Assembly (NCBI RefSeq): GCF_028649595.1
Contig: NZ_JAQSLK010000003.1
Span: 124,001-188,000 of the forward strand
From: Campylobacter magnus
GTDB taxonomy: Bacteria; Campylobacterota; Campylobacteria; Campylobacterales; Campylobacteraceae
Direction: 5' to 3'
DNA: 64,000 nucleotides
Shown here: piece by piece, positions 34,261 to 42,644 of the stretch
How positions within the stretch are numbered: the first letter of the stretch is position 1
Layout of the letters: every line of letters starts with the position of its first letter
Notes under the pieces: model-generated
What the model was told of the DNA's origin: nothing
Seen by the model: the letters and a program-made list of their open reading frames with translations, nothing else
Database searches by the model: none
Translations under genes and position numbers: made by a program

Positions 34261-34446
34261 ATGAAAAAAAGTGAACTTTATAAAATAGTTTTAAATTATT
34301 CTTTTATAGGCTTGTTTGGAGCACTTTCTTATACTTTTATAAATTATAAAAGTCTAGAATTCCACGAGTTTATAGTTTTAGGTAGCGCAATTTTACTTTG
34401 TGCTTTGTTTATATTTTTTATTGCTGATGGAGCGAGTGATGACTAG
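34261..34446 (+). CDS. Small two-helix membrane protein (first of an overlapping pair)
   Basis: Sixty-one residues, two hydrophobic helices (about 10-27 and 36-55), acidic end (DGASDD). Not recognised as a known family. Has its own strong promoter, so it is not just a leader for ruvB. The stop overlaps the next tiny gene's ATG by eight bases. Same plan as the pair at 10125-10450: a two-helix protein, then an overlapping one-helix peptide. Confidence 0.65.
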   Translation: MKKSELYKIVLNYSFIGLFGALSYTFINYKSLEFHEFIVLGSAILLCALFIFFIADGASDD

Positions 34447-34555
34447 TTATTTAGCGCTTTGGATAGGACCTGTGGCTCTTGCTTTTGTTTTTTACTCTAT
34501 TTTAAGAGTGATGAAGCGAAAAAATGAAAAAGAAAACAAAACCGCTACCCTATAA
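34439..34555 (+). CDS. Tiny one-helix membrane peptide (second of pair)
   Basis: Thirty-eight residues from ATG 34439, preceded by GGAGCGAGTG that can serve as ribosome site. One hydrophobic helix (residues ~4-22) is followed by a very basic tail (RVMKRKNEKENK). It overlaps the upstream gene and ends 18 bases before ruvB. Unknown function. Confidence 0.55.
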   Translation: MTSYLALWIGPVALAFVFYSILRVMKRKNEKENKTATL

Positions 34556-34573
34556 AACTCACAAAGTATAAAA

Positions 34574-35572
34574 ATGGATAGAATCGTTGAAATTGAACGC
34601 TTAGAGCTTGATGAGAGCGAACAAAGCGGGCTTCGCCCACTAGACTTTAACTCGTATATCGGGCAAGAAAAAATAAAAAGCAACCTTGCTGTTAGCATAG
34701 AAGCTGCTAAAATGCGTGGTGAGGCACTTGATCACACGCTTTTTTATGGTCCTCCAGGGCTTGGAAAAACCACGCTTGCGCATATAATCGCCAAAGAAAT
34801 GGGCGCAAATATCAAGGTCTCAGCCGCGCCGATGATAGAAAAAAGTGGCGATTTGGCTGCGATTTTAACAAACTTAGAAAGCGGCGATGTGCTTTTTATT
34901 GACGAGATTCACCGCCTTAGTCCTGCGATTGAAGAGATTTTATACTCAGCTATGGAGGACTTTCGTTTAGACATCATAATAGGCTCAGGACCTGCTGCGC
35001 AGACTATCAAGGTAGATATCGCGCCATTTACTTTGGTAGGGGCGACCACGCGCGCTGGCAATGTCTCTGCGCCACTTAGAGATAGATTTGGGCTAAACTT
35101 TCGCTTGGAGTTTTACACCCCAGATGAGCTAGCTACTATCATCAAGCAAGCTGCTAGCAAGCTAGGCAAAGAGTGCCAGAGCGCAGCAGCCCTAGAGGCT
35201 GCTAAGCGTAGTCGTGGCACGCCTCGTATCGCTTTAAGGCTTTTAAAGCGCATTAGAGACTTTGCTGAGGTAAATGCTGAGAATATCATCACGCTAGAGC
35301 GGGCAAAGGACGCCCTAGAGCGACTTGGGGTTAGTGAGCTGGGCTTAGATGATATGGATATGCGCTATTTGCGTTTGCTCATGGCTAGTTCAAAGCCACT
35401 TGGTCTTGGCACTATCGCAGCAGCACTTAGTGAGGATGAGAGGGCGATTGAGGATGTGCTTGAGCCCTTTTTGCTAAGTAGTGGCTATATCGCACGCACC
35501 GCAAAGGGCAGGGTGCTAAGCATAAAAGGCTATGAAATCTGCGGACACAAAAGCGAAGATTCTTTATTTTAA
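34574..35572 (+). CDS. ruvB: Holliday junction branch migration ATPase
   Basis: AAA+ motor that drives branch migration with RuvA. Walker [10 protein letters not shown], Walker B FIDEIHR and sensor TRAG are all present, with the C-terminal winged helix ([11 protein letters not shown]-type AKGRVLS). Length of 332 is normal. The gene follows the small membrane-protein pair by 18 bases and may be read from their promoter. Confidence 0.97.
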   Translation: MDRIVEIERLELDESEQSGLRPLDFNSYIGQEKIKSNLAVSIEAAKMRGEALDHTLFYGPPGLGKTTLAHIIAKEMGANIKVSAAPMIEKSGDLAAILTNLESGDVLFIDEIHRLSPAIEEILYSAMEDFRLDIIIGSGPAAQTIKVDIAPFTLVGATTRAGNVSAPLRDRFGLNFRLEFYTPDELATIIKQAASKLGKECQSAAALEAAKRSRGTPRIALRLLKRIRDFAEVNAENIITLERAKDALERLGVSELGLDDMDMRYLRLLMASSKPLGLGTIAAALSEDERAIEDVLEPFLLSSGYIARTAKGRVLSIKGYEICGHKSEDSLF

Positions 35573-35709
35573 GCTCTAGAATTCCCTAGGGAATTCTAGA
35601 ATTCTATAAGCCAAAATTACTACTAGATTTTCACTTTTTTTTAACAAAATTTATTGATTTTTTAGTTTATAGTCATTAAAATACCTTTATATTTTCAAAG
35701 GAGGAATAA

Positions 35710-36255
35710 ATGAAAAAGTTATTTGTAACAGCAGCTATCGCAGCTAGCGCAGTAGTAGGTCTAAGCGCTGAAAATAAGGTAATCTTCGATCCAAAAGCAG
35801 GCGAGCATATCAGCATCCCTGTTGAGCTTTTAAGTGAAAAAGGCAACACTGCAATCGGCGAGGTTGTAGCTGTAAAAACTGCTTATGGCGTAGCATTTTA
35901 CCCAAATCTAAAAGGTCTTACGCCTGGTATTCACGGCTTTCACATCCATGCAAATCCTGATTGTGGTATGAACGATAAAGGTCTTGGCATGAAAGCTGGT
36001 GGTCACTTTGACCCAAAAAATACTGGCAGCCACTCAGCTCCATGGGATGACAATGGTCACTTTGGCGATCTACCAGCTCTTGCAGTAGCCCCAGATGGCA
36101 CAGCTACAACTCCGGTTCTAGCTCCAAAAATCAAAGAACTAAGCGAGATTAAAGAGCACTCTCTTATGATCCATGTAGGTGGTGACAATCACAGCGACAA
36201 TCCAAAAGTACTTGGCGGCGGCGGTGCTAGAGCAGCTTGTGGCGTGATTAAATAA
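35710..36255 (+). CDS. sodC: Periplasmic Cu/Zn superoxide dismutase
   Basis: Removes superoxide in the periplasm. Signal peptide [19 protein letters not shown], then the copper-binding [11 protein letters not shown], the bridging/zinc region [12 protein letters not shown] and HFGDLP, and [11 protein letters not shown] near the end. Two Cys of the conserved disulfide (in NPDCG and ARAACGVIK) are present. 181 residues is normal. ATG 35710 follows AAAGGAGGAATAA, a very strong ribosome site; TATATT at about 35688 may be the -10 box. Confidence 0.96.
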   Translation: MKKLFVTAAIAASAVVGLSAENKVIFDPKAGEHISIPVELLSEKGNTAIGEVVAVKTAYGVAFYPNLKGLTPGIHGFHIHANPDCGMNDKGLGMKAGGHFDPKNTGSHSAPWDDNGHFGDLPALAVAPDGTATTPVLAPKIKELSEIKEHSLMIHVGGDNHSDNPKVLGGGGARAACGVIK

Positions 36256-36475
36256 GGCGTGATTAAGCAATTTTACGCTTTTAGGCACTAGGGAATTCTA
36301 GAATTCCCTAGATTTTAGAGTAATTCTAGAGCTTTGGTTTCAAGGTTCTTTATACGCTTTGCAAAAGCATTTAGGGGTACTAGTAAAATCTAAAATTCCT
36401 AGAAAAAATCCTTAGGAATTCTAGATTTTTAAAAACAAAAACCTAGCAAAATCTAGAATTCCTAGAAAAAAAATC

Positions 36476-37102
36476 TCAAAACACAATAGCCCAAAAATCT
36501 CCCCAGTAAAAAGCCACTCCCAAAATACCCACAAACATCAAAATAACATCGCTTAAAAGGCTAATGTAGCGTGAGTAGTTCTCTAAAGCCTTTATCTTTG
36601 AAGCCCCGAAGCTAAATGCGCAAAGCACGAAAATATCAAGCCCAACCCAAAGTGCTACAAGCAAAGCCAAGCTAGCGTGTAAATCTGGCAAAATCTGTGT
36701 AAATTGAGGTAAAAAAGTCATTATAAAAATGATTTCTTTTGGATTTGATACTGTTAGGATAAAGCCTGCGCTAAAGGCTCCTTTGGCTTTTGGTGCGATA
36801 TTTGCGCTGTTTTTGCCTATATCAGCCACTAGCCCACGAAGCCCAAGAAAAAATATAAAAACCGCCCCACAAAATGAAAAAATCGTAAAAAAATCATTTG
36901 AAATATTAAAAATGCCTAAAATGCCAAGCAGGGCAAAGGATATTAAAATAAGCGAGCCAAAATCGGTGCCAAGTATGGTCCAAAAGGCCTTTTTAAAGCC
37001 GCCGCTACTGGTGTTTTTTAAAATCAAAGCAGTAACAGGCCCAGGCGTGATGATAAAGACTATCACAGAAAGAATATAAATCCACAAAAGCTCTAAGTTC
37101 AT
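36476..37102 (-). CDS. LysE-family amino acid exporter
   Basis: Inner membrane protein of 208 residues with about six hydrophobic helices. The N-terminus (YILSVIVFIITPGPVTALIL) shows the family's conserved TPGP turn. A second conserved patch is GFILTVSNPKEIIFIMTFLPQF. LysE/RhtB proteins export amino acids; the substrate cannot be read from sequence. Flanked by repeats and not in an operon. Confidence 0.9.
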   Translation of the reverse strand: MNLELLWIYILSVIVFIITPGPVTALILKNTSSGGFKKAFWTILGTDFGSLILISFALLGILGIFNISNDFFTIFSFCGAVFIFFLGLRGLVADIGKNSANIAPKAKGAFSAGFILTVSNPKEIIFIMTFLPQFTQILPDLHASLALLVALWVGLDIFVLCAFSFGASKIKALENYSRYISLLSDVILMFVGILGVAFYWGDFWAIVF

Positions 37103-37160
37103 AGCCGCTCTTTCACAAATGATTTGAGAGTTTTACAAAACTAGGGAATTCTAGAATTCC

Positions 37161-37583
37161 CTAGTTTTGTTTTATTAGCTCTAGTGGCATTTTGATTAGT
37201 TTTGGATTGATGATAGTAAAGTAAACTTCGTCATTGTCGATATTTCGGCGGTAGCTTTCTATTTGATCAGCTGCTAGTAATAGCCAGTCAACTAGCTCAT
37301 CGCTAGCTACGCAGCCAGAGCTTTTGGCCTCGTTTAGCCCCTCGCAGAGATTTAGACACAGCCCCATGAACTTCGCCACAGGCTCAAGTCCTAGAAACTT
37401 TGATGCGCTATGAAGATTGCGAAATATCCGCAAAATCTCGCCCACGCTGTTCTCAAAGGCCTCAGGTTTGCTTAGCCCTACGATAAGCGGCTCAAGACTC
37501 ATACTCATCACGCCAAAATGCGTCATAAAATCATCAACTACATCAAAATCATACTTTGTCTCAAGCTCTTTTAAAAGCCCCAT
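37161..37583 (-). CDS. Hpt-like phosphotransfer protein
   Basis: Helical protein of 140 residues. The segment IFRNLHSASKFLGLEPVAKF (about residues 55-75) resembles the histidine phosphotransfer site of CheA P1 and Hpt domains (xxHxxKGxxxxLG), though Gly after the Lys is missing. It may act as a stand-alone relay or be a degenerate Hpt; no kinase or regulator lies nearby. I chose ATG 37583, with GAGG six bases upstream; an upstream TTG would add 16 residues without a good ribosome site. The call is tentative. Confidence 0.55.
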   Translation of the reverse strand: MGLLKELETKYDFDVVDDFMTHFGVMSMSLEPLIVGLSKPEAFENSVGEILRIFRNLHSASKFLGLEPVAKFMGLCLNLCEGLNEAKSSGCVASDELVDWLLLAADQIESYRRNIDNDEVYFTIINPKLIKMPLELIKQN

Positions 37584-37648
37584 ATCTGCCTCATCAAAAA
37601 AATTTTGCGCAATTCTAACAAAAGTAAGCAAAATTTATCATTAAATGC

Positions 37649-37654
37649 TATACT
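37649..37654 (+). promoter_or_regulatory. -10 box of panB promoter
   Basis: TATACT in AAATGCTATACTTAACG, 25 bases before ATG 37679 and its AAAGGATG ribosome site. Confidence 0.55.
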
Positions 37655-37678
37655 TAACGCCATTTAAAAGGATGCTTT

Positions 37679-38464
37679 ATGAAAAAAATAAACATAAATG
37701 AGCTTTACAAAATGAAAGCGCAGGGGCAAAAAATCGTTATGATTACAGCCTACGACGCACTTTTTGCTAGGCTTTTTGATGAGAGCGCTGATATAGTGCT
37801 AGTTGGCGACTCACTAAATATGAGCTTTGGCGGAAAAGACAGCACGATTGATATCAGCGTTGATGAGATGATTTACCACGCAAAAGCGGTAAAAAGGGGC
37901 TTAAAGCACGCTTATATGGTAGTGGATATGCCCTTTGCTAGCTGTGCTACGCTAGAGCTAGCAGTGAAAAACTGCGCCAAAGTCTGTCAGCAAACACTCT
38001 GCGATGCCATAAAAATCGAAGGTGGAGCAGAGCTTGCCCCCACAATAAAACTGCTAAAAAGCGCAGGTATCGCAGTGGTCGCTCACATAGGGCTAAAGCC
38101 GCAGCATAGCGTGCGAGAAGGTGGCTTTGTGGTGTGCCGTGATGAAAGCACTGCGCTAAGTGATGCAAAGGTGCTCGAAGATGCAGGAGCTGCTATGCTA
38201 CTAATAGAAGGCACGCTAAGCCATATCGCTGCTAAGATTGCTAGTAGCGCAAATATCCCAGTAATCAGCATCGGCGCAGGTGCTAGCACGGACGGACAGG
38301 TGTTAGTATGGAGCGATATGCTAGGCTTTTTTACTGATTTTAAGCCAAAGTTTGTAAGGCGATATATGGACGGAGCCCAGCTTGTAAAACAAGCGGTGGC
38401 AAACTACGCAGATGATGTGCGTAGCGGTAAATTTCCAACTAAGGAGCACGAATATGAGCTATAA
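37679..38464 (+). CDS. panB: 3-methyl-2-oxobutanoate hydroxymethyltransferase
   Basis: First step of pantothenate (vitamin B5) synthesis: adds a hydroxymethyl group to ketoisovalerate. The metal and substrate sites are visible: VLVGDSLNMSF and VVDMPFAS, with KIEGG and ISIGAG later. 261 residues is normal. The gene overlaps the following rhodanese gene by 11 bases. panC and panD are not in the window. Confidence 0.96.
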   Translation: MKKININELYKMKAQGQKIVMITAYDALFARLFDESADIVLVGDSLNMSFGGKDSTIDISVDEMIYHAKAVKRGLKHAYMVVDMPFASCATLELAVKNCAKVCQQTLCDAIKIEGGAELAPTIKLLKSAGIAVVAHIGLKPQHSVREGGFVVCRDESTALSDAKVLEDAGAAMLLIEGTLSHIAAKIASSANIPVISIGAGASTDGQVLVWSDMLGFFTDFKPKFVRRYMDGAQLVKQAVANYADDVRSGKFPTKEHEYEL

Positions 38465-38786
38465 CACAGCAAACAAATCTATACCAAATGAGTGCGTCAT
38501 AGACATCCGCTTGCCTAGCGAGTGGTATGAAACTGGCGTGCTAGAGGGCAGTCATCTAATCACATTTTTGATGGCAAGTGGTGCGGTTAATCCGCTTTTC
38601 GTCCATGAGGTAAAAAAACTCTTTGGCAAAGACGACAAAATCGTACTTATGTGCCACTCAGGCAGGCGAACAAAGCTAGCAATGGAAGTGCTAAAAAACG
38701 CAGGATTTAGCAATGTAAGCGATATTGAGGGTGGCATCTATAACTACAGCCGCCTAGGTGCTAAGCTAGTAGAATACAAAGGCTAG
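38454..38786 (+). CDS. Single-domain rhodanese-like protein
   Basis: Sulfurtransferase-type domain of 110 residues. VIDIRLPSEWYETGVLEGS gives the family's opening motif, and CHSGRR carries the active-site Cys. GGIYNYSRLG closes the fold. The start is ATG 38454 after AAGGAGCACGAAT, overlapping the panB stop; a longer frame starts inside panB without a ribosome site. Coupled to panB by overlap, but no chemical link is known. Confidence 0.88.
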   Translation: MSYNTANKSIPNECVIDIRLPSEWYETGVLEGSHLITFLMASGAVNPLFVHEVKKLFGKDDKIVLMCHSGRRTKLAMEVLKNAGFSNVSDIEGGIYNYSRLGAKLVEYKG

Positions 38787-39052
38787 GGAATTCTAGATTT
38801 ACAAAGCTTTAGAATTCTAGAATTCCCTAGAATTCTTAAATTCCCTAGAATTCTAGAATTCTCTAAAAAGAAAACCCCCACACCCCCAAGAAAACTAAAA
38901 AATCTAGGGAATTCTAGATTTACGAAGCTTTAGAATTCTAGAATTCCCAGAATTCCCTAAAATTCTAAAATTCTCTAAAATTCTAAAATTTTAGAATTCC
39001 CTAAAAAAGAAAACCCCCGCACCCCCAAGAAAACTAAAAAATCTAGGGAATT
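38787..39052. repeat. Tandemly duplicated repeat block
   Basis: Two direct copies of about 130 bases (about 38786-38910 and 38912-39047). Each begins TCTAGGGAATTCTAGATTTAC, has AAGCTTTAGAATTCTAG, several ATTCT-rich palindrome variants and a CCCCCRCACCCCCAAG tract, and ends AAAACTAAAAAA. Confidence 0.75.
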
Positions 39053-39790
39053 CTAGAGATTATTATTTGCGTTTTTGCTTTGAGTAATTTCATTTAGGCT
39101 ATTTACGATGACACCTACGATGAGATTTAGCGCTATCATGCCCACAAGGACGATATAGCTTACAAAAACTATCCACGCATATGGATAGACCTCCATCACA
39201 GGTCGCACAATCCCCATGCTCCAGCTCTCAAGCGTCATTATCTGAAATAGCGTATATAACGCCCTTGGCAGTGTGCCAAACCACTCAGGGAATTTCTCTG
39301 CAAAAAACTCCACACAAAGCACGCCATAAACATAGTAAAAAATGCTAAGCAAGGCTGAAATACTAAGCATTGCGGGGATTGTTTTTAGCACTGCATCGAC
39401 CACCACGCGCATAGCTGGCACTGATGAGATGAGGCGCAAAATCCTAAGTGTCCTAAGTGTGCGAAGGACTGAATATTCAATAGCTACAAAGCTAATTGCG
39501 ACTATTAAAAAATCAAAGATATTCCACCATTTATCGCTATTTGTGAAAAATGCTAGGCGGTAGCAAAATAGACGCAGGGCAAGTTCTATGGTAAAAATCA
39601 CAAGGCAGAGCATATCAAGAGCGTTTAAAAGTCCGCCAAAACTAGCTTTTATCTCCGTGCTGGTGTTTAGTCCTAGCAAGACGGAGTTAAAAAGAATAAC
39701 TGAGATGATGGCGTAATTCCACGCCTTGGTCTCGATTATACTTTGTAATTTTGAGCGTAGGGTTATGCGAGCGTTTGTGAGTGATGACAT
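39053..39790 (-). CDS. Voltage-gated sodium channel (NaChBac/NavAb family)
   Basis: Six-helix subunit of 245 residues that forms homotetrameric Na+ channels in the inner membrane. The voltage sensor S4 has four arginines at every third position (110, 113, 116, 119; LRTLRTLRILR). The pore carries the selectivity filter TLESWSM (186-192), identical to that of Arcobacter NavAb, followed by GIVRPVMEVYPYAW. S6 is VGMIALNLIVGVIVNSL. The cytoplasmic tail is short. The gene has its own promoter (TATAAT 39827-39832, minus strand) and no operon partners. Roles in motility or pH response are known for relatives; here unknown. Confidence 0.95.
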   Translation of the reverse strand: MSSLTNARITLRSKLQSIIETKAWNYAIISVILFNSVLLGLNTSTEIKASFGGLLNALDMLCLVIFTIELALRLFCYRLAFFTNSDKWWNIFDFLIVAISFVAIEYSVLRTLRTLRILRLISSVPAMRVVVDAVLKTIPAMLSISALLSIFYYVYGVLCVEFFAEKFPEWFGTLPRALYTLFQIMTLESWSMGIVRPVMEVYPYAWIVFVSYIVLVGMIALNLIVGVIVNSLNEITQSKNANNNL

Positions 39791-39826
39791 TTTGTGCCTT
39801 TTTGTTTTTTGTGATATTTTGGCAGA

Positions 39827-39832
39827 ATTATA
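39827..39832 (-). promoter_or_regulatory. -10 box of sodium-channel gene
   Basis: Minus-strand TATAAT in CAGCTATAATTCTGCC, 37 bases before ATG 39790. Confidence 0.6.
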
Positions 39833-39944
39833 GCTGAAAATTGTGAAAAATTTAGGGATTTCTAGAATTCCTTATAGATTTTATAGGGAATTCTAGATGA
39901 GTTAATCTAGAATTCCATAAAAGAAATTTATGTTTTTTGTTTTA

Positions 39945-40148
39945 TTAAATTATACTATCCAAAAAATAAAAATCGATAGTTTCGCCACTATCTAAGCCTT
40001 TGGCTTTGTGATAAGTATATACGATTTTAAAGGCTTTTTCTAAAAGAGCTAGTCTTTTGTACTCATTTAAATTCGCCATAGTATTTGGCTTGCCATTTAA
40101 TAACCTTTCAAAAAGTACATATTCAATGATTTTTATTAATTTAAACAT
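39945..40148 (-). CDS. Small hypothetical protein in a decaying stretch
   Basis: Sixty-seven residues from ATG 40148, which overlaps the stop of the remnant upstream (ATGTTTAA). The sequence is helical and basic with TYHKAKGLDSGETIDFYF near the end; no family recognised. A longer frame begins ten codons earlier. The ribosome site is weak, and the neighbours on the same strand are damaged, so it may not be functional. Confidence 0.4.
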   Translation of the reverse strand: MFKLIKIIEYVLFERLLNGKPNTMANLNEYKRLALLEKAFKIVYTYHKAKGLDSGETIDFYFLDSII

Positions 40149-40302
40149 TGTATTGCCAAGAATAAAAAGTCTCGCCATATTCTGCTTTACAAAAAGCTAG
40201 ATATGCTTGATTCATTTGATATTCCATAGAACCACCGCTAAAACCAGATGATGAAGTTTTATTTATCACCACGCTAAGAACAATTGCAATCAGAATTGAA
40301 GT
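40141..40302 (-). pseudogene. Remnant with one membrane helix
   Basis: In frame with, and directly after, the stop of the 40303 reading frame: TSILIAIVLSVVINK, then FSGGSMEYQMNQAYLAF and a TAA at 40141. No start codon precedes the helix, so it is either the lost C-terminus of the upstream gene or a start-less gene. Confidence 0.4.
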
Positions 40303-40945
40303 TCAATAGGTTGGCACTAATAATATAAGAGCGATTATCCAAATAATTATGTGCGACATTATCCTATCCTTGGTGCCAATACACCATAAATAATTCCTGG
40401 TATATATAATTGAAATTAAAAAAATAGCTTGAATGATTACAAGAGGTGTTGCAAGTATTCCTAATACTAGTCCAATTTTATTTATACCACCTTTACTAGC
40501 AAGCAAAGCATCATCTCCATTGCTTTCTTTTAAAGTATTTACAAAAGTTTTAAGAATATAAAATTTAGAGTATTTGCCCAAATGGCAACTAATCCAAATA
40601 GCAATTATAAATATTATACCTATTACAGGGCTTGCATTTTCAGGGCTTTCATTTTGGCTTAAAAACATTGTAAATAACCCAAGACATATACAAATAATAG
40701 CCCAAAGAGCCAGTATCTTCGCCTTTTCTATATAACAAAAAAATCCAAGAGTAGAAAAAGCCCCACCAAGACCAATCACTTGCTTTTGCAAAGTTTTCTC
40801 TATTGCCTTGTAAAAAGCATTTTTCAACTGTTTTAGCATAGCACTCTACAGCTTTTTCTTTTTGTAAATAGATAAGTAATTTTGCTCTTAAAGTTTCACC
40901 GTTTGAGAGTACACTTTTCTGGTAATCGTTTAATTTTTCTTCCAT
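40303..40945 (-). pseudogene. Frameshifted DUF2628-like membrane protein
   Basis: Two overlapping frames together read as one protein. The first (ATG 40945) gives a soluble N-terminus, then DWSWWGFFYSWIFLLYRKG, typical of DUF2628 proteins (aromatic patch, then LYRK). The second frame continues with AKILALWAIICICLGLF and more hydrophobic helices to the TGA at 40303-40305. The switch point is near 40730-40745, close to an A4 run. A single-base change would restore one frame, so I call it a frameshifted gene; a sequencing error is the alternative. Confidence 0.6.
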
Positions 40946-41008
40946 TATTGAGTCTTTATATATTTATTTATAAATTTATCTTGTAAATTTTTGTAATTCG
41001 ATATTTTG

Positions 41009-41275
41009 TTATTCACAAATTTCTTGCCATTCATATTCCATATTTTGTTGATTATAAACTCTAGCTTGTTTGCAATGTTTAGTCCCAATAGGTGGTAAGC
41101 TTGGTGTTTTTATAGGTTTAATAGATGGGCTATCTAAAGGACAAATTCTAGGTGGACAAATAGGTGGGGTATCTAAAGAGCTGCTACACATAGCCCTTAC
41201 TTCACCATCCACACATTCACAAGTACAGCTTGCAAATACTTTGCATGATAACATAATAAAAAGTAATTTTTTCAT
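41009..41275 (-). CDS. Cysteine- and proline-rich secreted protein
   Basis: Eighty-eight residues starting with a short signal peptide (KKLLFIMLSCKVFAS). The mature part has about eight cysteines (CTCECVDGE, CPPRICP, HCKQA, EICE) and a proline-rich centre (PSIKPIKTPSLPPIG). Such a pattern suggests a disulfide-bonded periplasmic or surface protein; no family recognised. ATG 41275 follows AAAGGAAAAAA. Stands alone upstream of the damaged membrane-protein gene. Confidence 0.65.
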   Translation of the reverse strand: MKKLLFIMLSCKVFASCTCECVDGEVRAMCSSSLDTPPICPPRICPLDSPSIKPIKTPSLPPIGTKHCKQARVYNQQNMEYEWQEICE

Positions 41276-41393
41276 TTTTTTTCCTTTTTTAAAATGTTAA
41301 GCATAATAATACGACATTTTTTCTAAATTTAAACTAAATTTACGACTTTATTTCCAAATTTTAGTTTAAATGCAAAATGGTTAAGCTAAACTT

Positions 41394-41588
41394 ATGAAAT
41401 ATACAATGCAAGACAAAGCGAGAATACTTCGCATAACGACTAGGACATTACAAAGGTGGCGCACAACCAAGCCCGAGCTATACGCTATAATAGAAAGTGC
41501 CTTTAAACTGCGAGAACTAGCAAACAGCGAGTTTGAAGTAACAAAAGAAGTAAAAGAATCTTTGCTAGAAAACATCCCGCCAAGCTAG
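41394..41588 (+). CDS. Small helix-turn-helix protein
   Basis: Sixty-four residues; ARILRITTRTLQRWRTTKPELY (about residues 9-30) reads as a helix-turn-helix of the kind found in MerR/Xre-like or phage regulators. No partner domain. ATG 41394, or ATG 41406 four codons later. Small lone DNA-binding proteins like this are often of mobile-element origin; the target is unknown. Confidence 0.6.
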   Translation: MKYTMQDKARILRITTRTLQRWRTTKPELYAIIESAFKLRELANSEFEVTKEVKESLLENIPPS

Positions 41589-41921
41589 AATTCTAGAATT
41601 CCCTAACTATAAAATGCTAAACTAAAATTCTAGAATTCCTAGCATAAATCTAGAATTCCTGGGGGCTTTTTTCGTTTATATCATTTAAGAATTCTAGAAT
41701 TCCATATAGAGATCCCCCAAAGGGGCTGGGGGATGACAGGGAATTCTAAAATTCCCTAGCTAGTAATCGCTAAGTAAAAATCTAGAATTTCTATAAATAA
41801 AAAGGTAAAAATAAAATGTAAGATAAAGGGAATTCTAAAATTCCATATAGAGATCCTCGGGTCAAGCCCGAGGATGACAGGAAATTCTAGAATTCTAAAA
41901 GCCTGCTAAGCAGAGCTAAAA
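41589..41921. repeat. Intergenic repeats downstream of frdB
   Basis: Holds palindrome units, a GATCCCCCAAAGGGGCTGGGGGATGACA hairpin variant at 41710-41737 and a GATCCTCGGGTCAAGCCCGAGGATGACA variant at 41852-41879 (read in parts). No gene seen. Confidence 0.65.
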
Positions 41922-42644
41922 TCAGTCTTTTACAGTAGCTAGTTTGCGGCGCATATAAGCGATTTTGCTTTGAAGTGGTAGGTGCTTAGGACAGTTATCC
42001 TCACATCCTAGCAGTGTCATACAGCCAAAGACACCATCATCATCGCCCACAAGCTCGTAGAAATCAGCATCGCTTCTCTCATCAAGCTCATCTACCTTAA
42101 AGCGTGCCACGCGGTTTAGCCCCACAGCACCGACAAAATCAGGTCTCATGATAGCAGTACCACAGCTAGCTACGCAGATACCACACTCGATGCAGCGATC
42201 AAGCTCAAAGGTCTCTTGCGCAGCCTCAGGGCTAACCTTTTTCTCTATTTTAGAGATATCAGTTTTCTCGCTTGTGTGTATCCAGCTCTCAACTCTTTTG
42301 CTCATGTTGTTCATCCACTCACCAGTATTTACGCTTAGATCTTTGATTAGCTTAAATACTGGCAAAGGCATAAGCTCGATTACACCGCTTGGATAGTCTT
42401 TTGTAAGCGTGCGGCAAGCAAGCTGAGGTTTGCCATTTACTACCATACCACAGCTTCCGCAGATACCAGCACGACACACAAAATCAAAGCTAAGACCTGG
42501 ATCAAGCTTTTCTCTTATCACATTTAATGCGATAAAAAGTGTCATACCATCAGTTTCTTCTATCTCATACTCAGCAAAATGTGGTTTGCTGATTTTGCTT
42601 TGCGGATTATATTTAAATGCGCGAATTTTGATTTTTCTACTCAT
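41922..42644 (-). CDS. frdB: Fumarate reductase iron-sulfur subunit
   Basis: Passes electrons from the cytochrome b subunit to FrdA. [2Fe-2S] ligands lie in [11 protein letters not shown] plus CRT; the C-terminal half has [11 protein letters not shown] and [12 protein letters not shown] for the [4Fe-4S] and [3Fe-4S] clusters. 240 residues from ATG 42644, which overlaps the frdA stop by eight bases (ATGAGTAG). Last gene of frdCAB. Confidence 0.96.
   Translation of the reverse strand: MSRKIKIRAFKYNPQSKISKPHFAEYEIEETDGMTLFIALNVIREKLDPGLSFDFVCRAGICGSCGMVVNGKPQLACRTLTKDYPSGVIELMPLPVFKLIKDLSVNTGEWMNNMSKRVESWIHTSEKTDISKIEKKVSPEAAQETFELDRCIECGICVASCGTAIMRPDFVGAVGLNRVARFKVDELDERSDADFYELVGDDDGVFGCMTLLGCEDNCPKHLPLQSKIAYMRRKLATVKD

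Noticed and set aside
40649-40945. Programmed frameshift producing the membrane protein
   Set aside because: Only an A4 run near the shift, no slippery heptamer or clear downstream structure, and a further stop and start-less helix follow; decay is simpler.
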